Shown one piece after another: positions 16,571 through 25,960 of a stretch of DNA of 63,248 bases. The stretch's first letter is position 1; each line of letters opens with the position of its first letter. The position numbers were made by a program, and so were the translations under genes. This DNA is from Spirochaetales bacterium (lineage in GTDB: Bacteria; Spirochaetota; Leptospiria; Leptospirales; Leptonemataceae). Under the pieces are notes generated by a model. That model made no database searches. It was not told the DNA's origin and worked only from the letters and a program-made list of their open reading frames with translations. Location of the stretch: NCBI GenBank assembly GCA_024233935.1, contig JACKOY010000024.1, forward strand, positions 1-63,248. Reading direction: 5' to 3'.

Positions 16571-17599
16571 ATGCACGCAAGCGAAGCGGAATGGTCGGTT
16601 ACTGTTCAGGGCCGATTCAGCCGCATGCTGATGGTTCCGGTGGGCGCCGTTGCGCTTTGCATGCTGGTTTTGACCTTCCTGCTGGTGTGGCTGCCCGGTG
16701 AATGGGTCGCTCGATTGCCGGTGCCGGTCTTTCTTCTTTTTGGCGCAATCAGTGTGCTCGTCGGTTGCGCCGTGTTTATCTGGTCCCTCCGTGCAAAGCC
16801 AGGGCGACTGTACTACGAAGATGGTGAGCTGGTCCTGGACCTTGCGCGCAGGGAGAGTTTTCTCTCGGCGTTTTATCCGCGCCGTTACCTGCCACTTTTG
16901 GGCCTCAAGATCGAGGTCATACCCGACCCATCAAATCCGGTGGCCATGCGCCTGACTGCCGAACACACGGACAACGATTACTGGACCGTGGCCACCTCTG
17001 AAACAAGGGTCCCAAGCAAGCCCGACATTTGGCTCGACGCAGGTGACTTTGAGCGACTCCGGGCGATGCTTGAGGCCGTCGTCCCCGCTTTCGAAAAGCG
17101 CCGCGAAGCCGCCGCGGAGAAAATCCGAATAAGCCCGGGCGAATTCAACAAAAGCATTCGACTGGCAACCCAAAGCCAGGCCAGCCTCTTCAGCGGCGTC
17201 AAATCCGGCGAGCTGGTGTTGGGCGAAAATGATATTACCTATCACGTGGCCGACGAAGAAGATCGAACGCTCACACTCCCGCTGAAAAGCGCCGTGCCCA
17301 AACGTGTTTTCGGAGCCTCGGGACGAAAACGTATGTCCTTCCGAGGACCGGGAGTCGAACTCGTCGACGGAGGCGGCAGGTCACTGCACGTTCTTACAAA
17401 TGACAGTCGCCGCAGATGGCTCGGAAAGGCAGAACGGCGGGATGGCTACGACTGCTCCCTGTCAAATAACGACCACGATTTGTTTTTTCGGTGGCTTGCC
17501 CACGCCGCCGTACTGCATGCCGGTTTTCTTTTGAGCACGGACATGTCCTTCGAAATCGAAGACATAGAGATTGCCGGGCCGGCTGCTGCCGACGCGTAG
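16571..17599 (+). CDS. Two-helix membrane protein, uncharacterised
   Basis: The ATG at 16571 (MHASEAEWSVTVQGRF) is preferred, because the frame upstream to 16322 runs through the palindrome element. Two membrane helices lie near residues 20-45 and 52-75 (VPVFLLFGAISVLVGC). A long hydrophilic region follows, rich in beta strands with dispersed charged turns, including GRLYYEDGELVLDLARRE, which resembles bacterial PH-type (YdbT-like) domains. No catalytic motif is visible. The function is unknown. Confidence 0.7.
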   Translation: MHASEAEWSVTVQGRFSRMLMVPVGAVALCMLVLTFLLVWLPGEWVARLPVPVFLLFGAISVLVGCAVFIWSLRAKPGRLYYEDGELVLDLARRESFLSAFYPRRYLPLLGLKIEVIPDPSNPVAMRLTAEHTDNDYWTVATSETRVPSKPDIWLDAGDFERLRAMLEAVVPAFEKRREAAAEKIRISPGEFNKSIRLATQSQASLFSGVKSGELVLGENDITYHVADEEDRTLTLPLKSAVPKRVFGASGRKRMSFRGPGVELVDGGGRSLHVLTNDSRRRWLGKAERRDGYDCSLSNNDHDLFFRWLAHAAVLHAGFLLSTDMSFEIEDIEIAGPAAADA

Positions 17600-17801
17600 T
17601 TTGCGTCGCCCCTGAATCCACCGGGCCGGAGTGACCAGGGCACTCACGGGAAGGACCGTCCGGTCGACCAATTGCCCGAGCAATCTGAGGCACGCGGAAT
17701 TTCCTTTACACGAGGAGGTTGCGGAGCGAAAATAATCGCGAGCGCCGGTCCGAGCTCACGCGTCAGTCTAACTGGTTACATGCACTGCGGACCGCCAGGT
17801 C

Positions 17802-18677
17802 ATGCACATTCGGCAAATTCTGATGCGCGTTTTTCTGCTCGCGGCACTACTATTGGCGTCGGCCACCGCCTGCGTTCAGTACGAATGCAATGACACGGAC
17901 ATCACCTGCAACGCTGCGCTGGATCTGGTACTGATCCGACTTCTGGGCAATGTGGCGCCGAATCAAATTTACGCGGCGGACGGTTTCACGGCGCGGCTCT
18001 ACCGATTTGATGATCCTGTCGGGGCGAACCAGATTGAATACAATGGATCGGCTGGAACAACCTTTGTCGGTCCGGCGGGTGTGGCGATTGACGGACGTGC
18101 CTATCTGGGCGGGTCCGGCGCCATCATCATCTACATGGTGGACACGACAAACCTGCTGTTATACCGAGTGGAGAGCATGTTGGGTGCCAATCAGCTTGAG
18201 TACAATGGATCGGCTGGAACGGCGTTTGCCGGTCCGAGGGGGGTCGCAACGGACAGCGCCGGCCGTATCTACGTCGCCGATCAAACGAACAGCCTCTTGT
18301 ACCGTTTCGATGACATGGCTGGCGCAAACCAGGTCGAGTACAATGGTTCCGCAGGTACAGCGTTCAGCGGGAATCTTCAAGGTGTCGCGGTCGATAGTTC
18401 CGGGCGCATTTATGTGACTGATGCCGGCAATAGCCTGCTCTACCGCTTCGACGACATGGCGGGCACGAATCAAATCGAGTACGATGGTACGGCGGGCACG
18501 GCCTTCGGCGGATTGGCTCAGGTGACCCTGGATTCGTCCGGGCGCATCTATGTTGCGATGGGAACACCCACCGACCTCGTCTACCGGCTGGACGACATGT
18601 TCGGAACCAACCAGGTGGAGTACAACGGCAGCGCCGGCACCACATTCGGGGCGCTCTACGGCGTTGCGGTCTTCTAG
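17802..18677 (+). CDS. NHL-type repeat lipoprotein
   Basis: The signal peptide ends with SATAC, a lipobox. The mature 268 residues are built from five near-identical units starting at residues 67, 121, 167, 214 and 261 (spacing about 47). Each reads YRFDDMAGxNQxEYNGSAGT and is followed by a GVAVDSSGRIYVTDAGNS-like segment, the NHL/beta-propeller blade pattern. The start is the ATG at 17802, six codons before a second Met. The high identity between units suggests recent expansion. It is probably an exposed or periplasmic binding lipoprotein; the ligand is unknown. Confidence 0.8.
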   Translation: MHIRQILMRVFLLAALLLASATACVQYECNDTDITCNAALDLVLIRLLGNVAPNQIYAADGFTARLYRFDDPVGANQIEYNGSAGTTFVGPAGVAIDGRAYLGGSGAIIIYMVDTTNLLLYRVESMLGANQLEYNGSAGTAFAGPRGVATDSAGRIYVADQTNSLLYRFDDMAGANQVEYNGSAGTAFSGNLQGVAVDSSGRIYVTDAGNSLLYRFDDMAGTNQIEYDGTAGTAFGGLAQVTLDSSGRIYVAMGTPTDLVYRLDDMFGTNQVEYNGSAGTTFGALYGVAVF

Positions 18678-19043
18678 ACAATATCGCGCGACAGGCCTGG
18701 TGATTATTTCATCGCAGCGCTGGCACTACACTCCACACAGATCCAGCCGCTCGCAAACCCGGGCCGCTCAAGACCGCCCATCGTCCGGTGCGCCCAGGGC
18801 GATCCGGCGCCCGGGAATCCGGGGCGAATCCAGAGGCCAGAAAGCCCCGCGCAGGGCGCCTGTCCTATCTTTAGCCCGCTCGCCGGCGCTGGTCGCAGAC
18901 CGGGGCGCCCGGCAGGGCCCGGTGTCGCATGTTGATGCAGCTATTCCGACAGAGTGACACGCGGCTCGATTTTTTTGCAACCGGGGCCGCCCGATGGCGT
19001 TCAGAGACCAAAACAAGCAAATTCTATCGGGGAATCGCAGGTT
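18678..19043. other. Long gap without recognised gene
   Basis: These 366 GC-rich bases have short inverted stretches (for example GGGGCGCCCGG) but no frame with protein-like content and no clear promoter or RNA gene. The desaturase promoter is presumably in its right part. Confidence 0.5.
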
Positions 19044-20198
19044 ATGCAATCAAACCTAACTACAATCGAAGGCGCAGCGCCCGTGACTCAAAAGAGCCGC
19101 ATGCAGCGCTTTTTGGACTTCAAACTCCTGAAAACCCGCCACAGCGCCATTACGGTCGAGAACGTACCCTTTCTTTTGATTCATCTGACACCCATCGCGG
19201 CTTTCTTTTTGCCGTTCGATTGGTCTCTGGTGGGTCTGGCGGTGGCGCTGTATTTCGCGCGCATGTTCGCCATTACCGGCTTTTTTCATCGTTATTTCAG
19301 CCATCGCGGCTTCCGGGTGCGCAATCGCCTGGTGCAGTTCCTGATGGGCTTCTGGGGTTCTACCTGCATCCAGCAGGGACCGATCTGGTGGGCCAGTCAT
19401 CACCGCCACCACCACCGCTATTCCGACGAACCCGAAGATCTGCACTCACCGAAGCAGCAGGGTTTCTGGCACTCCCACGTGCTCTGGATTTTCGGGCTGA
19501 AGTTTCTGACCGAGTATTCGGAGTACGAAAAGACCGCGGCCAAAGACCTGCGCCAGTTTCCGGAACTGGTCTGGCTGGATAAGTACTACATTGTAGCGCC
19601 CGTAACCCTGGGTGTGGTGCTGTTTGCGATCGGCGGCCTGCCCTGGCTTGTCTGGGGACTCGGCATCTCGACCGTATTTTTGTGGCACGGTACGTTCACC
19701 ATCAACTCGCTCTCGCACGTTTTTGGGAAACGTCGCTTCGACACAACCGATACCAGCCGCAACAACTGGCTTCTGGCCATTGTCACGCTGGGAGAGGGCT
19801 GGCATAACAACCACCATGCCTTTGCCGGTGGCGCAAAGGCCGGTTTCTATTGGTACGAATACGACATCACGTACTATGGCCTCTGGATTTTCCACAAGCT
19901 GGGGCTGATCACGGAACTGGGCATGCCGCCCGCCCGCATCATCGAGCAGGGCCGAGAGAACGATCGGCTGCGTGCCGCAGCCCGTGACTATCTGCGACCG
20001 AACACTGTTAGACGACTGCAGACCGGCGAGCTGGCTGCGCTACTCAAGGTGATCAATAACGGCGTCGATCAGAAAGTACTCTCGGTGCTCCGGCGACTGA
20101 ATGTTCAGGAAGTACGCAATGTTCTGTTGCGACTGGAAGAAGCGGGACACGATCTGGTGCGCGCCTTGACACCCCGTCAGCCTGCACTGAATTCCTAA
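19044..20198 (+). CDS. Acyl-CoA/acyl-lipid delta-9-type fatty acid desaturase
   Basis: The 384-residue membrane enzyme has the three histidine boxes of the OLE1/SCD-like family in order: HRYFSHR, WASHHRHHHRYSD and GEGWHNNHHAF, with a fourth ligand region SLSHVFG. Four membrane helices surround them. It introduces a double bond into saturated acyl chains using a di-iron centre. The ATG at 19044 is chosen; the longer frame from 18954 has unlikely content. A terminator separates it from the cyclopropane synthase gene, whose substrate would be the unsaturated acyl chains produced here. Confidence 0.9.
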   Translation: MQSNLTTIEGAAPVTQKSRMQRFLDFKLLKTRHSAITVENVPFLLIHLTPIAAFFLPFDWSLVGLAVALYFARMFAITGFFHRYFSHRGFRVRNRLVQFLMGFWGSTCIQQGPIWWASHHRHHHRYSDEPEDLHSPKQQGFWHSHVLWIFGLKFLTEYSEYEKTAAKDLRQFPELVWLDKYYIVAPVTLGVVLFAIGGLPWLVWGLGISTVFLWHGTFTINSLSHVFGKRRFDTTDTSRNNWLLAIVTLGEGWHNNHHAFAGGAKAGFYWYEYDITYYGLWIFHKLGLITELGMPPARIIEQGRENDRLRAAARDYLRPNTVRRLQTGELAALLKVINNGVDQKVLSVLRRLNVQEVRNVLLRLEEAGHDLVRALTPRQPALNS

Positions 20199-20209
20199 AA
20201 GTGACTGGA

Positions 20210-20236
20210 CCCCGCGTAACGCGTACGCGGGGTTTG
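20210..20236 (+). terminator. Rho-independent terminator after the desaturase gene
   Basis: CCCCGCGTA (20210-20218) pairs perfectly with TACGCGGGG (20224-20232) around a five-base loop, followed by TTT. Confidence 0.75.
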
Positions 20237-20285
20237 CATTAAAGCCTGCTTTCCCGTAGCGGCTTTGTAATAATATCCAGATATT

Positions 20286-20304
20286 GCCCCGCTTCGCGGG
20301 GAGG
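20286..20304 (+). promoter_or_regulatory. Hairpin overlapping the ribosome-site region of cfa
   Basis: CCCCGC (20287-20292), loop TTC, GCGGGG (20296-20301) sits directly before the AGGAG ribosome site of the next gene. Formation of the hairpin could limit ribosome access. No experimental analogue is known to me. Confidence 0.35.
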
Positions 20305-20312
20305 AGATTTCC

Positions 20313-21623
20313 ATGATCGCCCAAGCACGCAAAATCCTGGAACAAGTTCCTTTCAAAGAATCCTACCGCCTGCTTTTCCCGGACGGGAGTGAAGTGCGAA
20401 GCGGCTCGGACCCCGTCTTTGAAGTGCACTTCAAGACCGAAGATGCGCTCTCCGAAATGCTGGTCAATCCGGCGATCGGCTTTGGCGAGGCCTACATGCG
20501 GGGCGAGATCGAAATTACCGGGGATTTTCAAGCTGCGGTGCATTTCGGGTTTGTTGCGCGGTCGGCCCATCTGAAGCCCACGCTACGCGCCCAATTGGAA
20601 TTTCTCTGGGGCTATCTGCGTCGTCGCAACACACTTCAGGGATCTCGCAAAAACATCGCCGCCCACTACGATCTGGGCAACGAGTTCTACTCCCTCTGGC
20701 TGGATCGGGACCACAAACAATATACCTGCGCCTACTTTGAGCGGCCGGACAACACAATCGAACAGGCCCAGCGCAACAAACTCGACCTGGTGTGCCGGAA
20801 ACTCCGGCTGGAGCCCGGCCAGGAAGTCGTCGAAGCGGGCTGCGGTTGGGGCGGTTTCGCCCTGTATGCGGCCCAGCATTATGGCGTGCGTATGCGTTCG
20901 TACAATATCTCCAAAGAGCAGATCGAATTCGCCCGCGAGCGCGCCCGTAAGGCCGGCCTTGGTCCGGACCGCGTGGAGTATATCCACGACGACTACCGCA
21001 CAATTGGCCAGGATGGTCGCGTCTACGACCGCTTTGTTTCGATCGGCATGCTGGAACATGTGGGACTGGAGAACTATGGCACGCTCTACGACATCATTCA
21101 TCGCGTTACCAAAGTGAACGGTCGGGCACTGGTGCACTCCATCGGTCGGGAAGCTCCGACACCGATGGACCCCTGGTTGGAGAAGTACATCTTTCCCGGC
21201 GCTTATATTCCCTCCCTGGCGGAGATGGTTACCCCGGTTGAAAAGAAAGAACGGCCCTTGCATGTAGTCGATGTCGAAAACCTGCGCTTTCACTACGCGT
21301 TGACATTGGACCAATGGTGCCTGCGTCTTCAGAAGAACCGCGAAACGATCATAAAGATGTACGACGAGTCCTTCTATCGCATGTTTCGGCTGTACCTCGA
21401 AGCGTCGGCCGCCGGTTTTCGCTACGGCGGCATTCAGCTTTACCAGATTTTGCTCAGCAACGGCTACGACGACAGCGCACCGCTGACCCGGCATCACATG
21501 CTGGGTTTGTCCGCGCCCGGAAAGAAAAATGGCGCGTCGCGCAATGGCGTGCACGCGCGGGCCTCGGCGCCCCGCACGCGGGTCGCCCGGAAGTCAACAA
21601 GCCGGGCCGGTCGCCGAAAATAG
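20313..21623 (+). CDS. cfa: Cyclopropane-fatty-acyl-phospholipid synthase
   Basis: This 436-residue SAM-dependent enzyme methylenates unsaturated acyl chains of membrane phospholipids. It shows AAHYDLGNEFYSLWLD and YTCAYFE, the SAM site VVEAGCGWGGFALYAA, YNISKEQIEFAR, and SIGMLEHVG, all diagnostic of CFA synthases. The start has a strong GGAGGAG ribosome site seven bases upstream. The C-terminal 40 residues are a basic Ala/Arg-rich tail absent from typical members. It works downstream of the neighbouring desaturase. Confidence 0.93.
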   Translation: MIAQARKILEQVPFKESYRLLFPDGSEVRSGSDPVFEVHFKTEDALSEMLVNPAIGFGEAYMRGEIEITGDFQAAVHFGFVARSAHLKPTLRAQLEFLWGYLRRRNTLQGSRKNIAAHYDLGNEFYSLWLDRDHKQYTCAYFERPDNTIEQAQRNKLDLVCRKLRLEPGQEVVEAGCGWGGFALYAAQHYGVRMRSYNISKEQIEFARERARKAGLGPDRVEYIHDDYRTIGQDGRVYDRFVSIGMLEHVGLENYGTLYDIIHRVTKVNGRALVHSIGREAPTPMDPWLEKYIFPGAYIPSLAEMVTPVEKKERPLHVVDVENLRFHYALTLDQWCLRLQKNRETIIKMYDESFYRMFRLYLEASAAGFRYGGIQLYQILLSNGYDDSAPLTRHHMLGLSAPGKKNGASRNGVHARASAPRTRVARKSTSRAGRRK

Positions 21624-21760
21624 GTGGACTGCGCATAAATCTCGCCGAAGGCGCCAACTTCTGATCGGCCGGCGAACCTTTTCGTGCCGGTCGTTGGTGC
21701 GATAGTGAATCCGAAGCGTAGCTTCGAAGGCTTCCTTATGGAACCTGTTCGCCTTACAGA

Positions 21761-22441
21761 TCAGCGCTCGTGTTTGGGAAAGACGTCCAGATAGACGAAG
21801 GGCGCGGTCGCCTGACGCACCTCTCCCGATCGGAAAGCCACCATTCGTTCAAAGACCGGTCCTGCAAAAACAAAGGTGTGGAACTCGCCATTCTCGCCGC
21901 AGGGGTCCACGCCATCGGGCAGGTCGTGTAAGAAGTCCTCATCGTAAAACCGACCCAGCATCTCGGTCGGGAGCTTACTCGCATCTAAAGAAGTCACAAC
22001 GGCCTGGAATCCTTCCTCGAGAAAACGAATCGCCAGGTCGCCGGTGTGCATCTTCCAAAGCGGGAATAGAGCCTGCATGCCGGCTCCCGCCAGTTGCTGT
22101 TCGCGCCACTCGCGTAGGTCTTCCAGAAAGATATCTCCGAAGGCAATCGTGTCCACGCCCTCGCTCTGGATGCGGGCCGTGGCCTCGGTCATGAATTTGC
22201 GGTAGGTTTCGTCGCTTGCGTTGTCGGGCAGGGCCACTTTGAGAATCGGCAGCCCCAGAGCATCCGCCTGCTCATCGAGCAGGCTTTCCGGAACGCCGTG
22301 CATGCTGATGCGCCGCTCGGGTCCGGATAGCGTAGTAAGCAGTCCCCGCACTTCGATACCATCTTCTTTGAGCAGCCGCAGTGTGATGGAGCTGTCTTTG
22401 CCTCCACTCCAGGCGAGGTAAACCGATCGCGTTTCAGCCAT
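21761..22441 (-). CDS. Dph6-type ATP-pyrophosphatase (diphthine-ammonia ligase family)
   Basis: The 226-residue protein begins with the PP-loop AWSGGKDSS, which binds ATP in the adenine nucleotide alpha-hydrolase group. It continues with SMHGVPESLLDEQADALGLP, AFGDIFLEDLREWREQQ and GENGEFHTFVF, the last being the signature of Dph6/MJ0570 proteins. Eukaryotic Dph6 amidates diphthine, but bacteria lack diphthamide, so bacterial members likely activate and amidate another substrate. The ATG at 22441 (MAETRSVYLAWSGGKD) places the PP-loop at the usual distance from the N-terminus. Confidence 0.85.
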   Translation of the reverse strand: MAETRSVYLAWSGGKDSSITLRLLKEDGIEVRGLLTTLSGPERRISMHGVPESLLDEQADALGLPILKVALPDNASDETYRKFMTEATARIQSEGVDTIAFGDIFLEDLREWREQQLAGAGMQALFPLWKMHTGDLAIRFLEEGFQAVVTSLDASKLPTEMLGRFYDEDFLHDLPDGVDPCGENGEFHTFVFAGPVFERMVAFRSGEVRQATAPFVYLDVFPKHER

Positions 22442-22670
22442 GAGGTCGATGTGCGCTTCCGACGGCGCGGCGTCCAGGAAATGAAAACTACGCCACCAGC
22501 GAAACCGGCTGGAGCTCCGACGCAAGCGCATTCCGGGTAACACCGGTCCCTGCCGCGTGGCGCGAAGCCTTAAGACAGGGGCCGCTCTTTTCAAGGGCCA
22601 TGTTCCGGGTTTTTCGTTGCCGGCTACGGAGCTTCACATCTCCATGCGGCCGGGAGCTGCAGCCGCGATT

Positions 22671-23468
22671 ATGAAAAAGACAGTGTTCCTTTCGGCGTTT
22701 GCCTTCGTTACGGGGCTGGCTGTGGCCGGGGCGTTGTCTTACGCCCACTTTTCCGACGAAGCCCGGGCCCGGGAAGCTGCGCTGGCTTTCGAAATCGAAC
22801 GGGCGGGCTCGGTGGAAACGGGCTTTTATACCCGGCTCCCGATCTACGATGATTTTCGCACGGCCGCCCGCGAAGCGGAACTGAGAAAGCATCTACTGGG
22901 AGATCATCTGCAGATCGCTCAGGCCACGGGCGTCGAGCCGCCGGCCAGCGACGCGCGCATTGAGGAACTGGAGGCCAGCGGAGAACTGGTCAACATCGAC
23001 GGTCCGGAAGATCTGTACTATTTCTACAATGTACCGACGCGCTACCGCTACCTGACCCCCGGGGCGGCGCGCGGCCTGAATCGTCTGACAGAAAAATTGC
23101 AGCAGGTCCTAAATCGATATGGTGATTACCCTCCCATCAAGATCGCGCTATCCTCGGTCATTCGGCCGGCCGCTTACCAGGAGAATCTGCGCCGTTCGAA
23201 CGCCAATGCCTCGCTCGTATCCAGCCACAGCTACGGCGTGAGCTTCGATATCTTTTATGACGATTTCTTCGTGGACCTTCCCGGTGAAGACCCGGCTCTG
23301 GAACCGCTGCGTTTACGGCTCGGCTTTCTGCTCGGACGCTCGCTACGGCGACAATTCCACGCCGTGCTTGCGGAGACTCTGCTGGAGCTCCAGTCCGAGG
23401 GGGCCGTGTATGTGATATGGGAGCGCAATCAACGCTGCTACCATGTAACCGTGCGGTCGGAAAATTGA
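22671..23468 (+). CDS. DUF5715-like exported protein (VanY-like fold)
   Basis: The ATG at 22671 gives an N-terminal membrane/signal helix (KKTVFLSAFAFVTGLAVAG). The mature part holds SSVIRPAAYQENLRRSNANA then SSHSYGVSFDI. This parallels the SGYRS...SSHSxGxAxD zinc-site pattern of VanY-type D,D-carboxypeptidases and the Leptospira DUF5715 group. The final ERNQRCYHVTV supplies another His. It may trim or bind peptidoglycan in the periplasm. The globin-like gene follows two bases later, so the two are cotranscribed. Confidence 0.65.
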   Translation: MKKTVFLSAFAFVTGLAVAGALSYAHFSDEARAREAALAFEIERAGSVETGFYTRLPIYDDFRTAAREAELRKHLLGDHLQIAQATGVEPPASDARIEELEASGELVNIDGPEDLYYFYNVPTRYRYLTPGAARGLNRLTEKLQQVLNRYGDYPPIKIALSSVIRPAAYQENLRRSNANASLVSSHSYGVSFDIFYDDFFVDLPGEDPALEPLRLRLGFLLGRSLRRQFHAVLAETLLELQSEGAVYVIWERNQRCYHVTVRSEN

Positions 23469-23469
23469 T

Positions 23470-23874
23470 ATGAGTCCCAAACAACTGGCCCAGAAGAGTT
23501 TCGTTCGTGTGCTCGGTCTTCGCGGTCCTGAGTTCTTCGATGACTTCTACCGCGATTTCCTGGGGCGTTCACCGGAAATCAAAAGCAAATTTGCCGGCAC
23601 AGACATGGAGAGGCAGCGCGAAGTATTGCGGGCGTCTTTTTATCACATGTTCGATTACTTCGAAACGCGCAGGCCGAACGTCCGCCTGGAAGAAATGGCC
23701 CGGCGGCATGCCCGGAACCAACTCGATATTCCGCCATCCATGTACGACGAATGGCTGAACTGTTTGCTGGGGCTCCTCCGCCAGCACGACCCGGGCTTTG
23801 ACGCCGCAGTGGAAGAAGCCTGGAAAGCCGTCGTGATGCCCGTGATCGAATACATGCGTGGCCTCTACGAGTAA
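23470..23874 (+). CDS. Globin-family protein
   Basis: The 134-residue helical protein has globin layout: helix A-B with PEFFDDFYRDFLGRSPEIKS, CD-region MERQREVLRASFYHMFDYF, a likely proximal His in RRHARNQLDIPPSMYDEW, and a last helix ending VIEYMRGLYE. This matches the short single-domain globins and globin-coupled sensor cores. It may bind haem and oxygen or NO. The start ATG overlaps the context of the previous gene's stop. Confidence 0.7.
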   Translation: MSPKQLAQKSFVRVLGLRGPEFFDDFYRDFLGRSPEIKSKFAGTDMERQREVLRASFYHMFDYFETRRPNVRLEEMARRHARNQLDIPPSMYDEWLNCLLGLLRQHDPGFDAAVEEAWKAVVMPVIEYMRGLYE

Positions 23875-23898
23875 CGGTCGCTTAGCAACGCGCTACGC

Positions 23899-24888
23899 TC
23901 AGCCTTTTTCCGGAGGCTTGCCGGGACCGGAGCCGGGGCCTTCGCCGGCGCCCTCTTTCCACTTGCGGGCCTGGAAGAGCATCTTCAGAGCCCGATCGCG
24001 ATCACCTTTGAAAAGATAGAGCAAACTCAAGTCGACCATGTCGCGCAGATCGTCTTTCAGTTCTTCCTCAAGGTCCTCGGCGCCCTCAATGCCGTTTCGA
24101 TGGGCCGATGCGTCCAATTCGCCGCCTTTCATGATGCTCTGCCGTTTCTTTAGCCGCTCCCGCAACCGATTCGCACGCTCTCGAATGCGATCGTCCATGC
24201 CGCCAAAAATCCGGTCGTGCTCTTCTCCGGCTTCGCGGCGCGCCTGATCCAGATGGTCGGTAAACGATGTAAAACGCGGAGAGCTTGCCGACAACTCCTG
24301 ATACGCCTGAAGAGATTCCTCGCCGCGTCCCAGTTTCAGAAGCAGTCCCGCCCGCAAATTCTGAAGCACGTTATCGACCGGACCGGAAGATATCGAGCGA
24401 TCAACAACCGCAAGCGCCTCAGCGTACCGATGGGTCTCGCTCAGCATCACGGCATAACCCAGCACTGCCATACGATTCCCGGGCTCAATTTTCAGTGCGT
24501 TCTGATAGTAGATCTCGGCCTTGTCGTTCTTGTTCTGCCTTTTGTACAGATAGCCAAGCAGGATGTGAGCCTTGAGCAAACGAACGTCCTGTCGGAGCGC
24601 CTGCTTGAGAAAACGTTCCGCTTCTTCGAGCCGCTCCAATTTGTAAGCTTCGCTGCCCAGATTAAAAAATACCGCGGCATCCTCGCCGAGCTGCAGAGCT
24701 TTCGTAAAAAAACCAAGCGCCGTCTCGGGACGCCGGGCCCGGGAATACATCGCGCCCAGATTCATGAAAGCCGGACGAAAACTCGGATCGGCCCGGGCGG
24801 ACGATCGGTACAGCCGGAGAGCGGAAGCATAGTCGCCGGCCCGTTCCGCCTCCAGGGCCTTCGCATAGAATTTCTTGGCTTCGCTCAT
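23899..24888 (-). CDS. Tetratricopeptide repeat protein
   Basis: The 329-residue cytoplasmic protein has about five TPR units: YAKALEAERAGDYASALRLY, AFMNLGAMYSRARRPETALG, AVFFNLGSEAYKLERLEEAE, AHILLGYLYKRQNKNDKAEI and VLGYAVMLSETHRYAEALAV. A charged coiled-coil segment with RERANRLRERLKKRQ follows. The tail is Gly/Pro-rich. TPR proteins are docking scaffolds; the partner is unknown. The ATG at 24888 (MSEAKKFYAKALEAE) follows GGAGA at nine bases. Confidence 0.8.
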   Translation of the reverse strand: MSEAKKFYAKALEAERAGDYASALRLYRSSARADPSFRPAFMNLGAMYSRARRPETALGFFTKALQLGEDAAVFFNLGSEAYKLERLEEAERFLKQALRQDVRLLKAHILLGYLYKRQNKNDKAEIYYQNALKIEPGNRMAVLGYAVMLSETHRYAEALAVVDRSISSGPVDNVLQNLRAGLLLKLGRGEESLQAYQELSASSPRFTSFTDHLDQARREAGEEHDRIFGGMDDRIRERANRLRERLKKRQSIMKGGELDASAHRNGIEGAEDLEEELKDDLRDMVDLSLLYLFKGDRDRALKMLFQARKWKEGAGEGPGSGPGKPPEKG

Positions 24889-24966
24889 GACGCTGCTTTC
24901 TCCGGGCATGCACTTATCATCGGCCCCGGACTGGTCCGACGCGACCACCGGGGGTCGATTCTTCCC

Positions 24967-25884
24967 TCACGGTCCGGGTGAAACCGGTTCGACTTCGAGA
25001 CTCAAATCCAGAAAGCGCGTTGTGTGGGTGAGTGCTCCCATGCTCACTCCAATCTCGCCAAGGCCGTGCAATTCGATCAGTCGTTCTGGAGTCCAACCGC
25101 CCGAAACCTCGACCAGCAATCGCCCGTGCCCCCGGGCGCTCTTCCCGATTTGTTTCATAGCCTGAGCAACACCCGCAGCATCCATGTTGTCGAGCAAGAC
25201 CACGTCAGGCTGGAGAGGCAAGACACGCTCCAGCTGCTCGAGGTTGTCCACCTCCACTTCCAGCGGAATGCCCGGCCGGTAGCCACGCACGAGCGCCACG
25301 GCCTGTTCAATGCTGCCCGCAGCCGCAATATGATTGTCTTTGATCATGGCCATCTCACTGAGATTGATGCGATGGTTGGTGCCACCGCCACAGTACACGG
25401 CGTACTTGGCCAGTCGACGATAGCCCGGAATTGTTTTTCGCGTATCCAGTAAGGCAATGCTGTCCCCGGCCAGTTGCACCGCCTTGCTGACCTCGGTCGC
25501 AATACCGCTCAGGTATTGCAGGAAGTTCAGCAGTGTGCGCTCCAAACTAAGCAGGTCGCGCAAAGAACCGGACAGTTCGGCCAGAACTGAACCGGGTTCA
25601 AATAAAGTACCGTCCGGAATGGCCTGAAGCACGATACGCCGACCGCTCTGTTCTGCATGAATGTCCAAAAGCACGCCTACAACCGGAAGGCCGCAAAGCA
25701 GACCGGGTTCGCGCGCCACAACGCGGGCCTTGCCTTGAGCCCCTTGATCAAAGATGGCCTCGCTGGTGGGATCGCCTTCTGGCATGTCTTCGGCAAGGGC
25801 CATGCGAACCAGTTGTTCACAATCCGCCCGGCTAACTGTGCGTACCGGCGCCGTATAGTGCTGACGATCCTTCTTTTTGTTCAT
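24967..25884 (-). CDS. nadC: Nicotinate-nucleotide pyrophosphorylase (carboxylating)
   Basis: This 305-residue enzyme of NAD synthesis converts quinolinate and PRPP to nicotinate mononucleotide. Recognisable stretches are EDMPEGDPTSEAIF, ERTLLNFLQYLSGIAT, LDTRKTIPGYRRLAKYAVYCGGGTNHR (split in the protein at the PRPP/quinolinate site), IKDNHI, VEVDNLEQL, VLLDNMDA and VEVSGGWTPE. The ATG at 25884 (MNKKKDRQHYTAP) is preferred, with AGG six bases upstream. It is divergent from the TetR gene. No nadA or nadB is adjacent. Confidence 0.95.
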   Translation of the reverse strand: MNKKKDRQHYTAPVRTVSRADCEQLVRMALAEDMPEGDPTSEAIFDQGAQGKARVVAREPGLLCGLPVVGVLLDIHAEQSGRRIVLQAIPDGTLFEPGSVLAELSGSLRDLLSLERTLLNFLQYLSGIATEVSKAVQLAGDSIALLDTRKTIPGYRRLAKYAVYCGGGTNHRINLSEMAMIKDNHIAAAGSIEQAVALVRGYRPGIPLEVEVDNLEQLERVLPLQPDVVLLDNMDAAGVAQAMKQIGKSARGHGRLLVEVSGGWTPERLIELHGLGEIGVSMGALTHTTRFLDLSLEVEPVSPGP

Positions 25885-25960
25885 GGGTGGCCTTTTTTTC
25901 TTGTAAGGCGCACAATCACACAATAGCTTGAAGAGTGCATACAGTTCGCATCATGACGAT

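Noticed and set aside
20283..20312. Riboswitch before cfa
   Set aside because: Only one short hairpin is visible next to the ribosome site; there is no aptamer-like conserved core.
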